From Lentisphaerota bacterium (lineage in GTDB: Bacteria; Verrucomicrobiota; Lentisphaeria; Victivallales; Victivallaceae): 48,559 nucleotides of DNA. Shown in pieces: positions 8,073 to 17,805 of the stretch (its first letter is position 1; each line of letters starts with the position of its first letter). The stretch spans positions 133,523 through 182,081 of the forward strand of contig SUVV01000002.1 in the NCBI GenBank assembly GCA_015061805.1, given 5' to 3'. The position numbers and the translations under genes were made by a program. The notes beneath the pieces were generated by a model. It was not told the origin of the DNA, did not search any database, and worked only from the letters and a program-made list of their open reading frames with translations.

Positions 8073-9343
8073 TTATTATTTCCTGTATTTTTTTCATCAT
8101 CGTCAATATTGTGACGTTTCAAATTGAATTCCCACACCTGATAACGGCGGATCTTACGGACGTAGAATTCGGCATTCCGGAAGATCAGCGAATCTCCGAC
8201 TTTGGGATGACGTTTGAGTATCCGTTCAAACCACGCCGAAACCGGCTCCACCCGTCGCGGTAGATCCAGACCGGTATCGCGCGCCAGCTGGGTGAGCGGA
8301 ATACCGCCGCCGACGATCCAGAAACTTTCGCGCGGAGAGTAGAAGGTTCGGGGAAGCGGGTCGAATTCATCATCAAGGTCGCCGAGCAGCTCTTCAATGA
8401 TATCTTCAAGGGTGGCCAGTCCGCGGATTTTTCCGCTTTCGGGATCCCGGATAATGGTCATGTGACAATGCTGGGAAGCAAATTTTTCCAGCAATTCCGC
8501 TGCTGAATCATCCGGTTCAGCAAAGCCGATCGGACGGATGATTTCGGTAAGTTTGGCATCTCCCTTGTTGGAACGTTCCGCGCTCACCAGTTCTTTGATG
8601 TTGATGTAACCCAATATCCGGTCGGCATCCTGTGCCGAGCGCACCGGGTAGCGGGTGTGGAAGTCACGCGCTGAAACGTTGATCGCTTGAGAAATGGTCA
8701 TATCTTCGGAAAGGACGGACATATTGTCGGCATCGATCATCACCTGTACCGCAGTTCTTTCGGAAAGGTGCGGAACCATTTTGATGATCCGTTCCTGACG
8801 GCTGGAGATGATCTGGGAACTGCGGGCGAGAGCGGCGAGCGCCGAAATCTCTTCTGCCGCAGTCGGACGTTCCGGGCGTCTGCGTTCAAATATCCGGTTG
8901 AGCAAACGCGAAAATTTGATCAGCGGTCCGAGGATCACTGCCAATATCTGCAACGGACGAGCGGCTATCCGCATGATCGTGATATTGAATCTTACACCGA
9001 GTGTCTTGGGCAGAATTTCAGTATACTGCACCATGACCAGAGTGAAAATCAACGAAAAAGCACTCATGTACTTTTCGTATCCCATTTTGCTGAAACTGGC
9101 ACCGGCAACCGCCGCACCGATGGTATGGGCGGCGGTATTGATGATCAGGATGACTGCCAGAGGGTTGTCAATATCTGCTTTTAACTTCTGAACCACCTTT
9201 CCTGCCGATGGTGAAGTCCGGCGCAATTCGCCGATCTGGCTGGGGGTCAAACTCAACAATGCCGCTTCCATCAGCGAGCAGATGTGGGAAAACACCAGCG
9301 CAGTAGTCAGACTGATAACAAAACATATAAGGTAGTCGTCCAA
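8069..9343 (-). CDS. CNNM-domain / CBS-pair membrane protein (CorC/TlyC-like)
   Basis: About 424 residues from the preferred TTG start: an N-terminal CNNM (DUF21) membrane domain with four hydrophobic segments, including LMEAALLSLTPSQI, then EILPKTLGVRFN. A CBS pair follows (around PVRSAQDADRILGYINIKEL and CHMTIIRDPESGKIRGLATLEDIIEELLGDLDDE), then a C-terminal CorC-HlyC domain. Relatives are linked to Mg2+/Co2+ transport or tolerance. Earlier in-frame starts at 9415 (TTG) and 9400 (ATG) lie inside the upstream gene. The TTG at 9343 sits one base after that gene's stop and has AAGGAAGGA upstream, so I chose it. Co-operonic with transporters. Confidence 0.85.
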   Translation of the reverse strand: MDDYLICFVISLTTALVFSHICSLMEAALLSLTPSQIGELRRTSPSAGKVVQKLKADIDNPLAVILIINTAAHTIGAAVAGASFSKMGYEKYMSAFSLIFTLVMVQYTEILPKTLGVRFNITIMRIAARPLQILAVILGPLIKFSRLLNRIFERRRPERPTAAEEISALAALARSSQIISSRQERIIKMVPHLSERTAVQVMIDADNMSVLSEDMTISQAINVSARDFHTRYPVRSAQDADRILGYINIKELVSAERSNKGDAKLTEIIRPIGFAEPDDSAAELLEKFASQHCHMTIIRDPESGKIRGLATLEDIIEELLGDLDDEFDPLPRTFYSPRESFWIVGGGIPLTQLARDTGLDLPRRVEPVSAWFERILKRHPKVGDSLIFRNAEFYVRKIRRYQVWEFNLKRHNIDDDEKNTGNNK

Positions 9344-9344
9344 T

Positions 9345-10997
9345 TTAGTTCCTTCCTTTCTCTCCGGCTTGACTGTTCTCTGCAGAAGCCGGATTTTCAT
9401 ATTTTCTCTGCTCAAGTGCTTCCGCCTTTTCTGCGGCGATCGCGGCCTTGAGAATGGTTACCATTGCCGGAGGCAGGCGGCGTTCACAGTCTGCCACGAC
9501 TCCGGCTTTCATTGTATTGTAAGGCGGCAGATTGTTCCGCTTTACTTCGGTATTTTCCTTGACGTACTTGCGGTGTATGAAGCGGGCGAGCCGTTCATTG
9601 GCGACTGCAGAATCGTGATCATTGTAGATCAGACTGATGATACTGCGGAAGATAAGTTCGCTGATGATGGCGCTGACCTTTTTGACGTCGGCATCCCGGA
9701 CATCTTCGGCAAACTCCGCCATGACGAACTCATCCAGCGTACGCTGTTTCTGCGGGCCGTCCTCCTTGATCAACTTGCGGAAAAATTCCTCTGCTTTGGT
9801 GATATTTCCATGAGTGTAGATCAGCGGGATGGAATCTTTCAGGAAGTTGATACGGGCACTGCGGAAAGAGGATGAGGCTCCGCTGGAAGCATCATATTTC
9901 TCCTGTGTTTCCAAATAGGTGTTGTATGCCGCATCGGCGAGTGCCAGATTGGGGACGATCTGAACGTATGAAAGCGTTTTATCATCCATGCTCAACATTC
10001 TGCCGCCCCGGAATGCCGCCTGAAGCGATTGGGTGATCGAACGCGCACAGCGCAAATCTTCTTTGCCCGGAGTTTTTTCGATTCCGACGGTTGCCCAGTA
10101 GATCGCCTGGGATTCCGGCACGCGCCAGTCCATTTTGCCGTATTTGCGGTCGATCTCAAGGATCTTGGACGGATCAAGTTTCATCCGTTCCCGGAGCAGT
10201 TCGGCGCGGAAGAAGTTATCGACCTTTTTGAACTCAGTTTCGCCGAGTTTTGCAGCAAGATCCTGCGGCAGAACTGCCGGAGCCTGATTCTTGAATGCCA
10301 GAAACAACGCGTTGAAATCATTGTAACCGGATTCGCGGGCGATCTGCCACAAACGGTGATCTGCCGGGTAGAGTTTCAGGAATTCCCCGCGGTTTTTTGG
10401 GGCTGCCGCCAGCGCTTCCCAGTCGGGGGTGCCGGTTGCGAGAATATTGGTGATCTGCATGCCCAGACGGTTCTTGTAGAGCAAATTGGCATCGTCAAGG
10501 ACATTGCCGAGTTTGTGCTGGAATATCCACGCCAGTTCCTTGTAAAGGACGGGGTCTTCCGGGTTGTAGACCAGCGCCTTGTCCCGGATCAGTGAAATAC
10601 CTTCATTGACCCAGCGCCAGCGGTCTTCGTGGTTGGAACAGGTTACTGAAATATTGTAAGCAAGGTTCCACGCCAGATAAGCCGTACCTCCGGAATAGTT
10701 CGGCTGAAGGTCGGTTATCCACCGGGCAAGCTGAACCATTTCAAAGTAGCTTTTTTCCTGCTTGAGGTTTTCGGAACGCAGCCAGAGCAAGTCCGCGATC
10801 AGACCGCGGAAACTGCCCAGCGCAACCGAGGTGAAAGCCACCAGCGGAGGCGCGTTACGGACATCGCCGCTGAAACGCAGACGTTCCTGATCAACGAGAT
10901 CATCCATCTTTCGTTCGACGTTGCGGATGGCAAAGAGCGCTCCGGCAGAGATGATGATAAGGACAGTAAAGATGACAATTCTTTTGAACCGGTTCAT
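9345..10997 (-). CDS. Membrane-anchored TPR-like helical protein
   Basis: Protein of 550 residues: one N-terminal transmembrane helix (about 6-24), then a long, mostly helical extracytoplasmic region. Aromatic-rich tracts (SFRGLIADLLWLRSENL, YFEMVQLARWITDLQPNY, LAWNLAYNISV, YKELAWIFQHKLGN) resemble TPR repeats. It directly follows the ABC-2 permease with an ATGA overlap. From memory, similar proteins sit beside ABC-2 exporters in other PVC genomes, but I cannot check this here. I infer an accessory or cargo-recognition role for the exporter; no catalytic motif is visible. The C-terminus is Glu/Ala-rich and low in complexity. Confidence 0.7.
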   Translation of the reverse strand: MNRFKRIVIFTVLIIISAGALFAIRNVERKMDDLVDQERLRFSGDVRNAPPLVAFTSVALGSFRGLIADLLWLRSENLKQEKSYFEMVQLARWITDLQPNYSGGTAYLAWNLAYNISVTCSNHEDRWRWVNEGISLIRDKALVYNPEDPVLYKELAWIFQHKLGNVLDDANLLYKNRLGMQITNILATGTPDWEALAAAPKNRGEFLKLYPADHRLWQIARESGYNDFNALFLAFKNQAPAVLPQDLAAKLGETEFKKVDNFFRAELLRERMKLDPSKILEIDRKYGKMDWRVPESQAIYWATVGIEKTPGKEDLRCARSITQSLQAAFRGGRMLSMDDKTLSYVQIVPNLALADAAYNTYLETQEKYDASSGASSSFRSARINFLKDSIPLIYTHGNITKAEEFFRKLIKEDGPQKQRTLDEFVMAEFAEDVRDADVKKVSAIISELIFRSIISLIYNDHDSAVANERLARFIHRKYVKENTEVKRNNLPPYNTMKAGVVADCERRLPPAMVTILKAAIAAEKAEALEQRKYENPASAENSQAGEKGRN

Positions 10998-12394
10998 TTT
11001 CTCACCGCCAATCCGAGTTCACGCTTGCGGTACATCCACATTCCGAAGAGGAAGAGCGGCAGACCGCGGAGTATGAAAAAGTTGAAAAAGAGCCGCCAGA
11101 TCAGAGAAAATTCAATCAATTCTCCGGTCGAAAGCAGTTCCGTCACATCAAATGCCTGCAGCGGAATTACGATTATCAGCAGCAGTTTTGCCAGATTCTG
11201 ACCGATTTGATCCCACGCGGTGGACACGAAGAACGACTGATCGGTCAGCAGAGTTGAGAAACTGCCGAGCAGCAGGTAACTTGCCACAACAAAGACCGCC
11301 GTCGGCATCGTGAGGAATCCGCCGAAAGCACAGGCAAGTGCCGACAACAGAAGCATCTGGATCACCAGAACGAGCACCATTCGCATATAATTCCCTTCAA
11401 ATCCGCAGATGCGGAGCAGAAGTTTCGGGCCATCTGCCGGCTGATAGTAGTGCTTTTCTCCGAATTTGTCGAAGTTGGCAACCATCACCCGGACTTTGCG
11501 GTCGGGGGTGATGACCTGCCATTCGCCCGGAATGGTCTTTTCATAGAATACGCCGGTAAAGGTTTGTTCCGGGCCTTCGCTGAGCGGCTGGGGCCATTCC
11601 GAGGCGGCGACCCGTTCTCCGGAGGGGAGAACCGCTTCGCCGCTGGGACGGATCACGACCCACTGCAGATGGCTCTGGCGCTGATCTTCACTGGAAATCT
11701 TGCCCAGATAGGGACGATAACGCAAAAACAGCGGCTCATTACCGATATCAGGAAGATTTTCAAAAATCCAGCCTTTGCTCTGACCGGCGGGCAGTTCGGA
11801 ATAACCGGCGGCGATCTGCTGGAGCAGTTCACCGTAGAGTTTGTCCTGCGCGTCGCTGGGCAGAACTCCGGTCTGTTTCATCTTTTCCTGCAGTGCCTGA
11901 CGTGCCAGCGCCGGGAAATCCGGCCGGGTCGGCATGAATACCCGTCTGCCGACCAGAACTTCCGAAGATATCTGACGGCGGTCAGCCTGTGTGAAGCGGT
12001 CATCGCTTTTGTAACGGTACATGACGATCGAATAAACTGCCGTCAGGGATATGATCAACAGAGATATGTTGATAAGGTTGATGCCGGTCCATTTGCCCAG
12101 CCAGATCACCACCCGGGAAATCGGTTTGGCAACGACCATGTGCAACTGATAACTGTCCACATCCTGCGCCATGATGAAGCACCCCAACCACAAACTTGCC
12201 AGCGCCAGTACCAGTACGATCGCCCAGATGCTGTAAAGCAGTGAGACCCGGACAAAATCCAACGGACTGCCGCCGCCTATCGAGTAGGGGATGATGCCTA
12301 CACACAGAAGCAGTACCGCCAGCAATATCTGGAAGACATGCGAGCGGATGGCATTTTTAAGTGTCAGATTGATGATGGCAAAAAACGGTCTCAT
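10994..12394 (-). CDS. ABC-2 type transporter permease
   Basis: Inner-membrane subunit of 466 residues. Hydrophobic segments lie near 20-40, 50-75 and 105-125. A large extracytoplasmic domain (about 130-330) follows, then four further hydrophobic segments (about 338-455). The N-terminal INLTLKNAIRSHVFQILL and the AKPISRVVIWLGKW tract are typical of ABC-2 exporters of the NatB/CcmB-like kind. It overlaps the ATPase gene before it and the TPR-like gene after it by ATGA, which makes a three-gene exporter unit. The large periplasmic insertion is unusual and may bind cargo or the TPR-like partner. Substrate unknown. Confidence 0.85.
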   Translation of the reverse strand: MRPFFAIINLTLKNAIRSHVFQILLAVLLLCVGIIPYSIGGGSPLDFVRVSLLYSIWAIVLVLALASLWLGCFIMAQDVDSYQLHMVVAKPISRVVIWLGKWTGINLINISLLIISLTAVYSIVMYRYKSDDRFTQADRRQISSEVLVGRRVFMPTRPDFPALARQALQEKMKQTGVLPSDAQDKLYGELLQQIAAGYSELPAGQSKGWIFENLPDIGNEPLFLRYRPYLGKISSEDQRQSHLQWVVIRPSGEAVLPSGERVAASEWPQPLSEGPEQTFTGVFYEKTIPGEWQVITPDRKVRVMVANFDKFGEKHYYQPADGPKLLLRICGFEGNYMRMVLVLVIQMLLLSALACAFGGFLTMPTAVFVVASYLLLGSFSTLLTDQSFFVSTAWDQIGQNLAKLLLIIVIPLQAFDVTELLSTGELIEFSLIWRLFFNFFILRGLPLFLFGMWMYRKRELGLAVRK

Positions 12395-13581
12395 TTTTCC
12401 TGTGTTCCATCCAGATTTCCAAGCAGAGAATCGAGTTTCCGGTTGGCATCAGCGAGTTTTTCCGCCTTATCGGCTTTGGGCTGAACCGGTTCTGCCGGAG
12501 TTTCGCCGACGGTTTCTTTGAGAGCTTCGGCGATTTTGGCGCTGGTGCTTTCGTTTTCAGAAGCGGCAGAAGCTGATTTTTCTGCTTCCGGAGCGGCAAC
12601 TGAAGTTTTGAGTTCCGGGGTAGCCAGCAGATTTTCCAAAACGGTGTTTTTGTCGGCATCGGGAGCCAGATAATCGGCAATCTTGCCGCTGCTGACTACG
12701 CCGCTGGTCTCCACGCTTTCCCGCCTGGCGGTGGCGATGACGTCGAGGAAGAACTCTTCCAGAGTCCGGCGCGGATGATCGATACGGAACTCTTCGCCGT
12801 CCAGATTTTTACGAAGAATATTCAACAGCTGATCCATTGCCGGTTTCGGCAGAGTCGGAGTCATGATGCGGGTTTCATTGTTTACCGCGAGCAGATCATC
12901 GAGGGCGCCTTCGGCACGGACTTTGCCGCCGTAGAGAATGATCACGCGGTCGCAGATATCCTCAACATCGCTGAGCAAGTGGCTGGTGATCAGCACCGTT
13001 TTGCCGCGTTTCTTGAGGGCGAGAATAAGGTCTTTGACTTCCCGGCAGCCCAACGGGTCAAGACCGCTGGTCGGTTCGTCAAGGATCAGGAAAGCCGGAT
13101 CGTTGATCATCGCCTGGGCGAGACCGATCCGCCGCGCCATACCTTTGGAGAATTCCCCGACCCGGCGGCGGCGGGCGTGAGCAAGTCCCACCATTTCCAA
13201 CAACTGATCGATACGCTGTTTACGGTCAGCGGCAGAAAGATTGAACAGTGAACCGAAGAAGTCCAGCGTTTCTTCGGCAGTAAGGAATTTGTAAAGATAG
13301 GACTCTTCCGGCAGATATCCGATTTCGCGTTTGGTTTCTACCGCGCGGGGAGAACGTCCGAAAACGGTGAGTTTACCGCCGGTGGGATAGAGCAGACCGA
13401 GCAGCATTTTTACGGTGGTGGATTTGCCGGAACCGTTGGGACCGAGCAAACCGACCACTTCACCGGGACGGACTTCAAAATCGATACCGTTGACTGCCCG
13501 GGCTTTGGGGCGGTTCCAGAAATCGCGAAAAAGTTTGGTAAGGCCGACGGCCTGAACTACCGGTTCATATTTCTGTTCCAT
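12391..13581 (-). CDS. ABC transporter ATP-binding protein (ABC-2 exporter)
   Basis: ATPase of 396 residues from the ATG at 13581. Walker A GPNGSGKST spans 47-55, the signature FSKGM is at 144-148 (degenerate LSGGQ as in ABC-2 exporters), Walker B LILDEP at 165-170 and the switch His at 201. The nucleotide-binding domain ends near residue 240; a C-terminal extension of about 150 residues, rich in Ala, Glu and Lys, follows and looks like a coiled or disordered regulatory tail. A GTG at 13614 in the same frame lies inside the upstream ATPase gene; the ATG with AAGGACGGTGA before it is preferred. It energises the permease encoded immediately downstream. Confidence 0.93.
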   Translation of the reverse strand: MEQKYEPVVQAVGLTKLFRDFWNRPKARAVNGIDFEVRPGEVVGLLGPNGSGKSTTVKMLLGLLYPTGGKLTVFGRSPRAVETKREIGYLPEESYLYKFLTAEETLDFFGSLFNLSAADRKQRIDQLLEMVGLAHARRRRVGEFSKGMARRIGLAQAMINDPAFLILDEPTSGLDPLGCREVKDLILALKKRGKTVLITSHLLSDVEDICDRVIILYGGKVRAEGALDDLLAVNNETRIMTPTLPKPAMDQLLNILRKNLDGEEFRIDHPRRTLEEFFLDVIATARRESVETSGVVSSGKIADYLAPDADKNTVLENLLATPELKTSVAAPEAEKSASAASENESTSAKIAEALKETVGETPAEPVQPKADKAEKLADANRKLDSLLGNLDGTQEK

Positions 13582-13588
13582 AATCAAT

Positions 13589-15643
13589 TCACCGTCCTTC
13601 TCCGGTGCTGTCACCGTCGTTGTTTTCTTCGAGAGTCAACTCTTCACCGGTGCGGACCAGACGGGCACTGTTGAAGACGATGACAATGGTGCTTCCGGCG
13701 TGAAGAACTGCCGCCCAGATCGGGGTCATCACCCCGACGATGGAGAGGATCATACCGCCGAAAACAAAGAGCATACCGAACAGCAGGTTCTGATTGATCA
13801 CCACCTGCGATTTTTTCGCGAGGAAAAGCAGTACCGCGATCCGGCGCAGATCGTTGGTCATCAATGCCACCGAAGCACTGTTCACAGCGATATCACTGCC
13901 GATCGCACCCATGGCGATACCGAGATCACCGGCGGCAAGTGCCGGAGCATCGTTGACACCGTCACCGACGACGGCTACCCGGCTGGTGCGTTTGACATTT
14001 TCAACATATTCGACTTTGGTTTCCGGCAGGCATCCGCTGCGGTAATCATCGATACCGAGTTGAGCGGCGACGCTTTCGGCGACCGATTCACGGTCACCGG
14101 TGACCATCGCGCAATGGCGGACCCCGAGGCGGCGGAGATCGGACAGCAGAATCGGGGCTTCTTTGCGGATCTTATCGCGGAAACCGATCCAGCCGAGGAC
14201 TTTTTCTCCGCAACTGACGTAGACGATACTCATGCCGCTGGCGCTTTCAGGGTCGCTTTCGGGAACCGGCAGGGAATTTTCCCGCATCCAGTTTCCTCTG
14301 CCGACCCGGCACAGCACACCGTTGATCGTACCGGTGACACCGCGTCCGTGAGTTTCGGAGAATCCGGAAACTTCGTCCAGATTGATTCCGGCTTCGGTTG
14401 CAAGTTTCATGATCGCCACCGCAGTCGGGTGGTTGCTGAAGCGTTCAAGCGAAGCGGCAGTCTGCAGTAATTCTGCCGGAGTTACACCGTCATGGCCCTG
14501 CAGTTTGACCACAGAAAGCAGACCGTCGGTCAGCGTACCGGTTTTGTCGAATACGAAACTGGTGATTTTACTCGCCAGCTCCAGATGGGAGATGTTTTTG
14601 ATGAATATACCCAAACGGGCGGCGGCTGCCACAGCGGCAACGACTGCCGTCGGAGTTGCCAGCACTACCGCGCAGGGGCAGGAGATCACCAGAAACGCGA
14701 TAACGGAATTCATATCTTTGCTGAACCACCAGGTGATCCAGGCGATCATCAGCACGGTCGGAGTGTAATATCCGGCGTAGCGGTCAATGAGACGAACCAC
14801 CGGGGTCCGGCTGGCTTCAGCCTGCAGGATCATCTCTTTGACCTTGCCGAGCGTGGTGTCTCCGCCGACTTTGGTGACTTCGACTTCGACGGCGCCGGTC
14901 AGGTTCTGGGTACCGGCGAAGACATCGTCGCCGGAACTTTTTTCCACCGGGACCGATTCGCCGGTGATGGAAGCCTGATTGACGGTACTTTCGCCGGTGA
15001 CGATGCGGGCATCGACCGGGAAGTTTTCTCCGGGACGCACCAGAATACGGTCGCCGACGGCGAGCGTTGACACCTGAACTTCGCTTTCGTTGCCGGAAGC
15101 GTCAAGTTTGTGTGCGATATTCGGAGTGAGTTTGATCAGCTCTTCGATCGAACGCTGGGCACCGCTTGCGGTACGGGTTTCGATGATGATGGTCACCAGC
15201 AGGAAAAAGGCGATGATTCCGGCGGTCTGGAAGTCAGCACTCACCATGGCGGCGAGTATCGCCAGAGCCACCAGTTCGTTCATGTAGACTTTGCCGCGGA
15301 GCAGATCTTTGACCGCAGTGATGATGATCGGCAGGGCGAGGATGAATGCACCGCAGATGGCTGACATGTCAGCTGCGAAACTCTGTTCGGGCAGTACCCG
15401 CTGCAGAATGAAACTGTTCGCAGTCAGCATGCCGCCGACCAGCGCAAAGAACAATCTGCCCATGGAACGGTCATGACCGACGCCGCCTTCGGCTTTGTGA
15501 TCGTGACCGCAAATGCAGGTGCTGTCCATCTCATCGTGCTTATGATCGTGACCGCAGTTACACTGGTGACCGTGGTCGTGATGATGATTATGCTCATGTG
15601 CGGAACATCCGCACTGGCAATGTTTGTGATCGTGTTCAGCCAT
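13589..15643 (-). CDS. P1B-type heavy-metal-transporting ATPase with His/Cys-rich N-terminus
   Basis: Metal-pumping P-type ATPase of 684 residues. The first 50 residues contain 15 His and 7 Cys, including CGHDHK twice (30-35, 45-50), in place of a folded HMA domain. Then come membrane helices, TGES (227-230), the metal-site motif SCPC (321-324), phosphorylation motif DKTGTLT with Asp366, HP (405-406), GDGVNDAP (560-567) and HAGST (648-652) in the last helix. CPC with an H-x-G-S-T last helix and a His-rich tail points to Zn/Cd/Co rather than Cu, but the ion is not proven. It has a GGAGGAG ribosome site and starts 6 bp after hflK. Confidence 0.93.
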   Translation of the reverse strand: MAEHDHKHCQCGCSAHEHNHHHDHGHQCNCGHDHKHDEMDSTCICGHDHKAEGGVGHDRSMGRLFFALVGGMLTANSFILQRVLPEQSFAADMSAICGAFILALPIIITAVKDLLRGKVYMNELVALAILAAMVSADFQTAGIIAFFLLVTIIIETRTASGAQRSIEELIKLTPNIAHKLDASGNESEVQVSTLAVGDRILVRPGENFPVDARIVTGESTVNQASITGESVPVEKSSGDDVFAGTQNLTGAVEVEVTKVGGDTTLGKVKEMILQAEASRTPVVRLIDRYAGYYTPTVLMIAWITWWFSKDMNSVIAFLVISCPCAVVLATPTAVVAAVAAAARLGIFIKNISHLELASKITSFVFDKTGTLTDGLLSVVKLQGHDGVTPAELLQTAASLERFSNHPTAVAIMKLATEAGINLDEVSGFSETHGRGVTGTINGVLCRVGRGNWMRENSLPVPESDPESASGMSIVYVSCGEKVLGWIGFRDKIRKEAPILLSDLRRLGVRHCAMVTGDRESVAESVAAQLGIDDYRSGCLPETKVEYVENVKRTSRVAVVGDGVNDAPALAAGDLGIAMGAIGSDIAVNSASVALMTNDLRRIAVLLFLAKKSQVVINQNLLFGMLFVFGGMILSIVGVMTPIWAAVLHAGSTIVIVFNSARLVRTGEELTLEENNDGDSTGEGR

Positions 15644-15649
15644 GATGTA

Positions 15650-16789
15650 TTATTTCTCCTCCTGCGCGCGCTTCTTATCAGCGGATTTTTTCGGTTCCGG
15701 ATTGAGTTTGAAGCGGATCTGCTTTTTCTCGCCGCTGGAACCGAGGATGAATTTATCTCCATCCAGTTTGGCGGCGACTTCTGCCAACGCTGCGGTGTAG
15801 AGCGCCATAGTGACGCTGCTGCCGTGGATTTTGTGCTTGGCATAGATCTCTTTGAAGTAAAATTCCTGTGCTTCGGTACGGGCGACCAACTGCTTTTTGT
15901 AGGTTTCGGCAGTTGCGATGATCTCTGCGACCGAGGCTTTGGTATCATTTTCCACTTCGACCTTGTAGGCTTCAGCTTCGTTGTAGAGCTGGGAACGGAC
16001 GTTTCCGGCGGCGGTAACTGCATCAAAGGCGCCTTTGGTCTTGCGCGGCGGATAGATACGGTTGAGTCCGACATTGTCGATCTTGATGCCGCAGTTGGCA
16101 TCGGCGACCAGTTTGGCGAAGAGGTTCTGCACCTTTTCGCTGTAGGCGCCCTGTCCGGCATAAAGGATATCGCCGACCTGGGATTCAGCGGTTACGTCGA
16201 TAACGGCCTGACGGAAAAGATTCCGCAGGAAAGTCTGGGGGCCGCGGGTTCCTTTCATGCCGACGGCATCGGTGAACTCTTCATCCGGCACGATCTTGCC
16301 GTTGACCATCGGCAACGCCGGAGTGAGGAGAGTTTCATAATATTTGGCGGCATTTTCCACCCGGTAGGCGATCGTCCAGGAGGTGTGAACGATATTGGCA
16401 TCGCCGGTGAGCAGGTAACTGTCACGTCCGGGTTCAAGAGAAATACCTTCTTCCTCGCCGGCGGAAACTACTGCCGGGACGAAGTCGACATTGAGCAGCT
16501 GCTGGCTGGTCTGGATCCGGATGAACTGGTTTACCGGATAGGGCAGATACCAGTGACCGCCGGAATCATGAGTCGCCGCGACTTTACCGAACCGCAGGAC
16601 GATCACCGCCTGCTGGGGTTCGACAGAAAAGTATCCGGCACCGCTGAAAAAGTAGATCAGCGTACCGATGATGCCGAGCAGCAGTACAAAAAATGCCGCC
16701 CGGAGGCTGTTGGCAAGCGACTTCAAACCGGCATCGTAACGGTCGGTACGGTCGAAGTCACCTGCGATTACGCTTTTGTTTTCACTCAT
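15650..16789 (-). CDS. hflK: SPFH/Band 7 protein, HflK-like
   Basis: Protein of 379 residues: a short cytoplasmic N-terminus, one transmembrane helix (about 33-53), then a Band 7/SPFH domain beginning FSVEPQQAVIVLRFGKV and LPYPVNQF. A helical region follows (NVRSQLYNEAEAYKVEVENDTKASVAEIIATAETYKKQL, read in pieces), with a charged Lys/Glu-rich C-terminus. In E. coli HflK pairs with HflC to form a cage around the FtsH protease. Here the partner gene lies directly upstream, 24 bp away, and ftsH is not in the window. GGAGAAAACATT precedes the ATG. It is separated by 6 bp from the metal ATPase, so all are probably one transcript. Confidence 0.88.
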   Translation of the reverse strand: MSENKSVIAGDFDRTDRYDAGLKSLANSLRAAFFVLLLGIIGTLIYFFSGAGYFSVEPQQAVIVLRFGKVAATHDSGGHWYLPYPVNQFIRIQTSQQLLNVDFVPAVVSAGEEEGISLEPGRDSYLLTGDANIVHTSWTIAYRVENAAKYYETLLTPALPMVNGKIVPDEEFTDAVGMKGTRGPQTFLRNLFRQAVIDVTAESQVGDILYAGQGAYSEKVQNLFAKLVADANCGIKIDNVGLNRIYPPRKTKGAFDAVTAAGNVRSQLYNEAEAYKVEVENDTKASVAEIIATAETYKKQLVARTEAQEFYFKEIYAKHKIHGSSVTMALYTAALAEVAAKLDGDKFILGSSGEKKQIRFKLNPEPKKSADKKRAQEEK

Positions 16790-16813
16790 AATGTTTTCTC
16801 CGCGGCATCGGGC

Positions 16814-17758
16814 TTATTTTGCTGCCGGCACGACCGGCAGATCAGTTTTGAAAACCGGTTTGGAATTGGCGGCATTGAGCAGATCAAAGGGCGGGACGTT
16901 GGTATCGAAGACCACCGTGGTGCGTCCTTTGAGGATCGTACGCAGGGCTTCGAGTTTGCGCAGGAATTCGGCGAGTGCCGGATCCTGACTGAAGGTCTTG
17001 TAGGATTCAGCGGCCTTGGCATCGCCTTCGGCGCGGATGCGCTGGGCGCGGGCTTCGGCTTCGGCGAGCGCAATGGTGCGGTCGCGGTCGGCGGAGATCC
17101 GGATCTCCCGGGCTTTGCTCTTACCTTCGGCGATACTGCGGTCAGCGAACTGTTTGCGTTCCGCGACCATGCGGTCGAAGACCTTTTCGGTAATGGTTTT
17201 GGGGACACCCAGAGAATTGATGCCGACACCGACGATGTCGATACCGAATTTTTCAGTCTGGGTGATCAGGTTGCTTTTGATCTGGTTCTGAATTTCATCC
17301 AGTTTGAGTTTTTTGGGGTCGGTGTTGACGATCTGATTGAAGTTGTAAAGACCGAAAGCGCTGTTCTTTTCACTGCGCATCAGGTTGTTCAGCACCTCTT
17401 CGGCATTGGGGATGTCTTTGAGTTGTTTGAAGAAAACCTCCGGATTGCCGATGCGGTAATCGACGTAGATGCCGGCGAGGATGTTGTGGCCGTCGCGGGT
17501 GGCGGTCTCTTCGAGTTTGCCGCTGCTGCCTTCAAAACAGCGGATGCGTTTGTCGAAGCGGTAGACCTTCTGGAAGGGGAAAGGCCAGCGGAAGTGCAAT
17601 CCCGGAGTTTCCACCACCGCCGGTCTGCCGAAGGTGGTTATGACTGCCACATCAGTCTGGTTGAGTTGAAACGAGAATACTGCCGTGAGCAGAATAACTG
17701 CCACGATCAGACCGAGCAGCATCGTCGGCCAGTGTTTGAAGAAATTTCCTGTTGCCAT
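16814..17758 (-). CDS. hflC: SPFH/Band 7 protein, HflC-like
   Basis: Protein of 314 residues: one N-terminal transmembrane helix (about 11-32), then a Band 7 domain with FQLNQTDVAVITTFGRPAVV and PGLHFRWPFPFQKVYRFDKR. A coiled-coil region follows with FADRSIAEGKSKAREIRISADRDR and AEARAQRIRAEGDAKAAESY, strongly HflC-like. The ATG at 17758 has GGAGG nine bases upstream; an in-frame TTG at 17776 would place that ribosome site inside the coding region and is rejected. Expected to form a hetero-oligomeric membrane ring with the HflK-like protein. Confidence 0.9.
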   Translation of the reverse strand: MATGNFFKHWPTMLLGLIVAVILLTAVFSFQLNQTDVAVITTFGRPAVVETPGLHFRWPFPFQKVYRFDKRIRCFEGSSGKLEETATRDGHNILAGIYVDYRIGNPEVFFKQLKDIPNAEEVLNNLMRSEKNSAFGLYNFNQIVNTDPKKLKLDEIQNQIKSNLITQTEKFGIDIVGVGINSLGVPKTITEKVFDRMVAERKQFADRSIAEGKSKAREIRISADRDRTIALAEAEARAQRIRAEGDAKAAESYKTFSQDPALAEFLRKLEALRTILKGRTTVVFDTNVPPFDLLNAANSKPVFKTDLPVVPAAK

Positions 17759-17805
17759 AACTGTTATTACCTCCAAATTATATTATTTATTTTCTTTTAT
17801 CACTT

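Noticed and set aside
8570-8579. Further LacI operator in the CNNM gene
   Set aside because: Only the 10-bp core matches, it is inside an unrelated gene 33 kb away, and it lacks the flanking T/A tracts.
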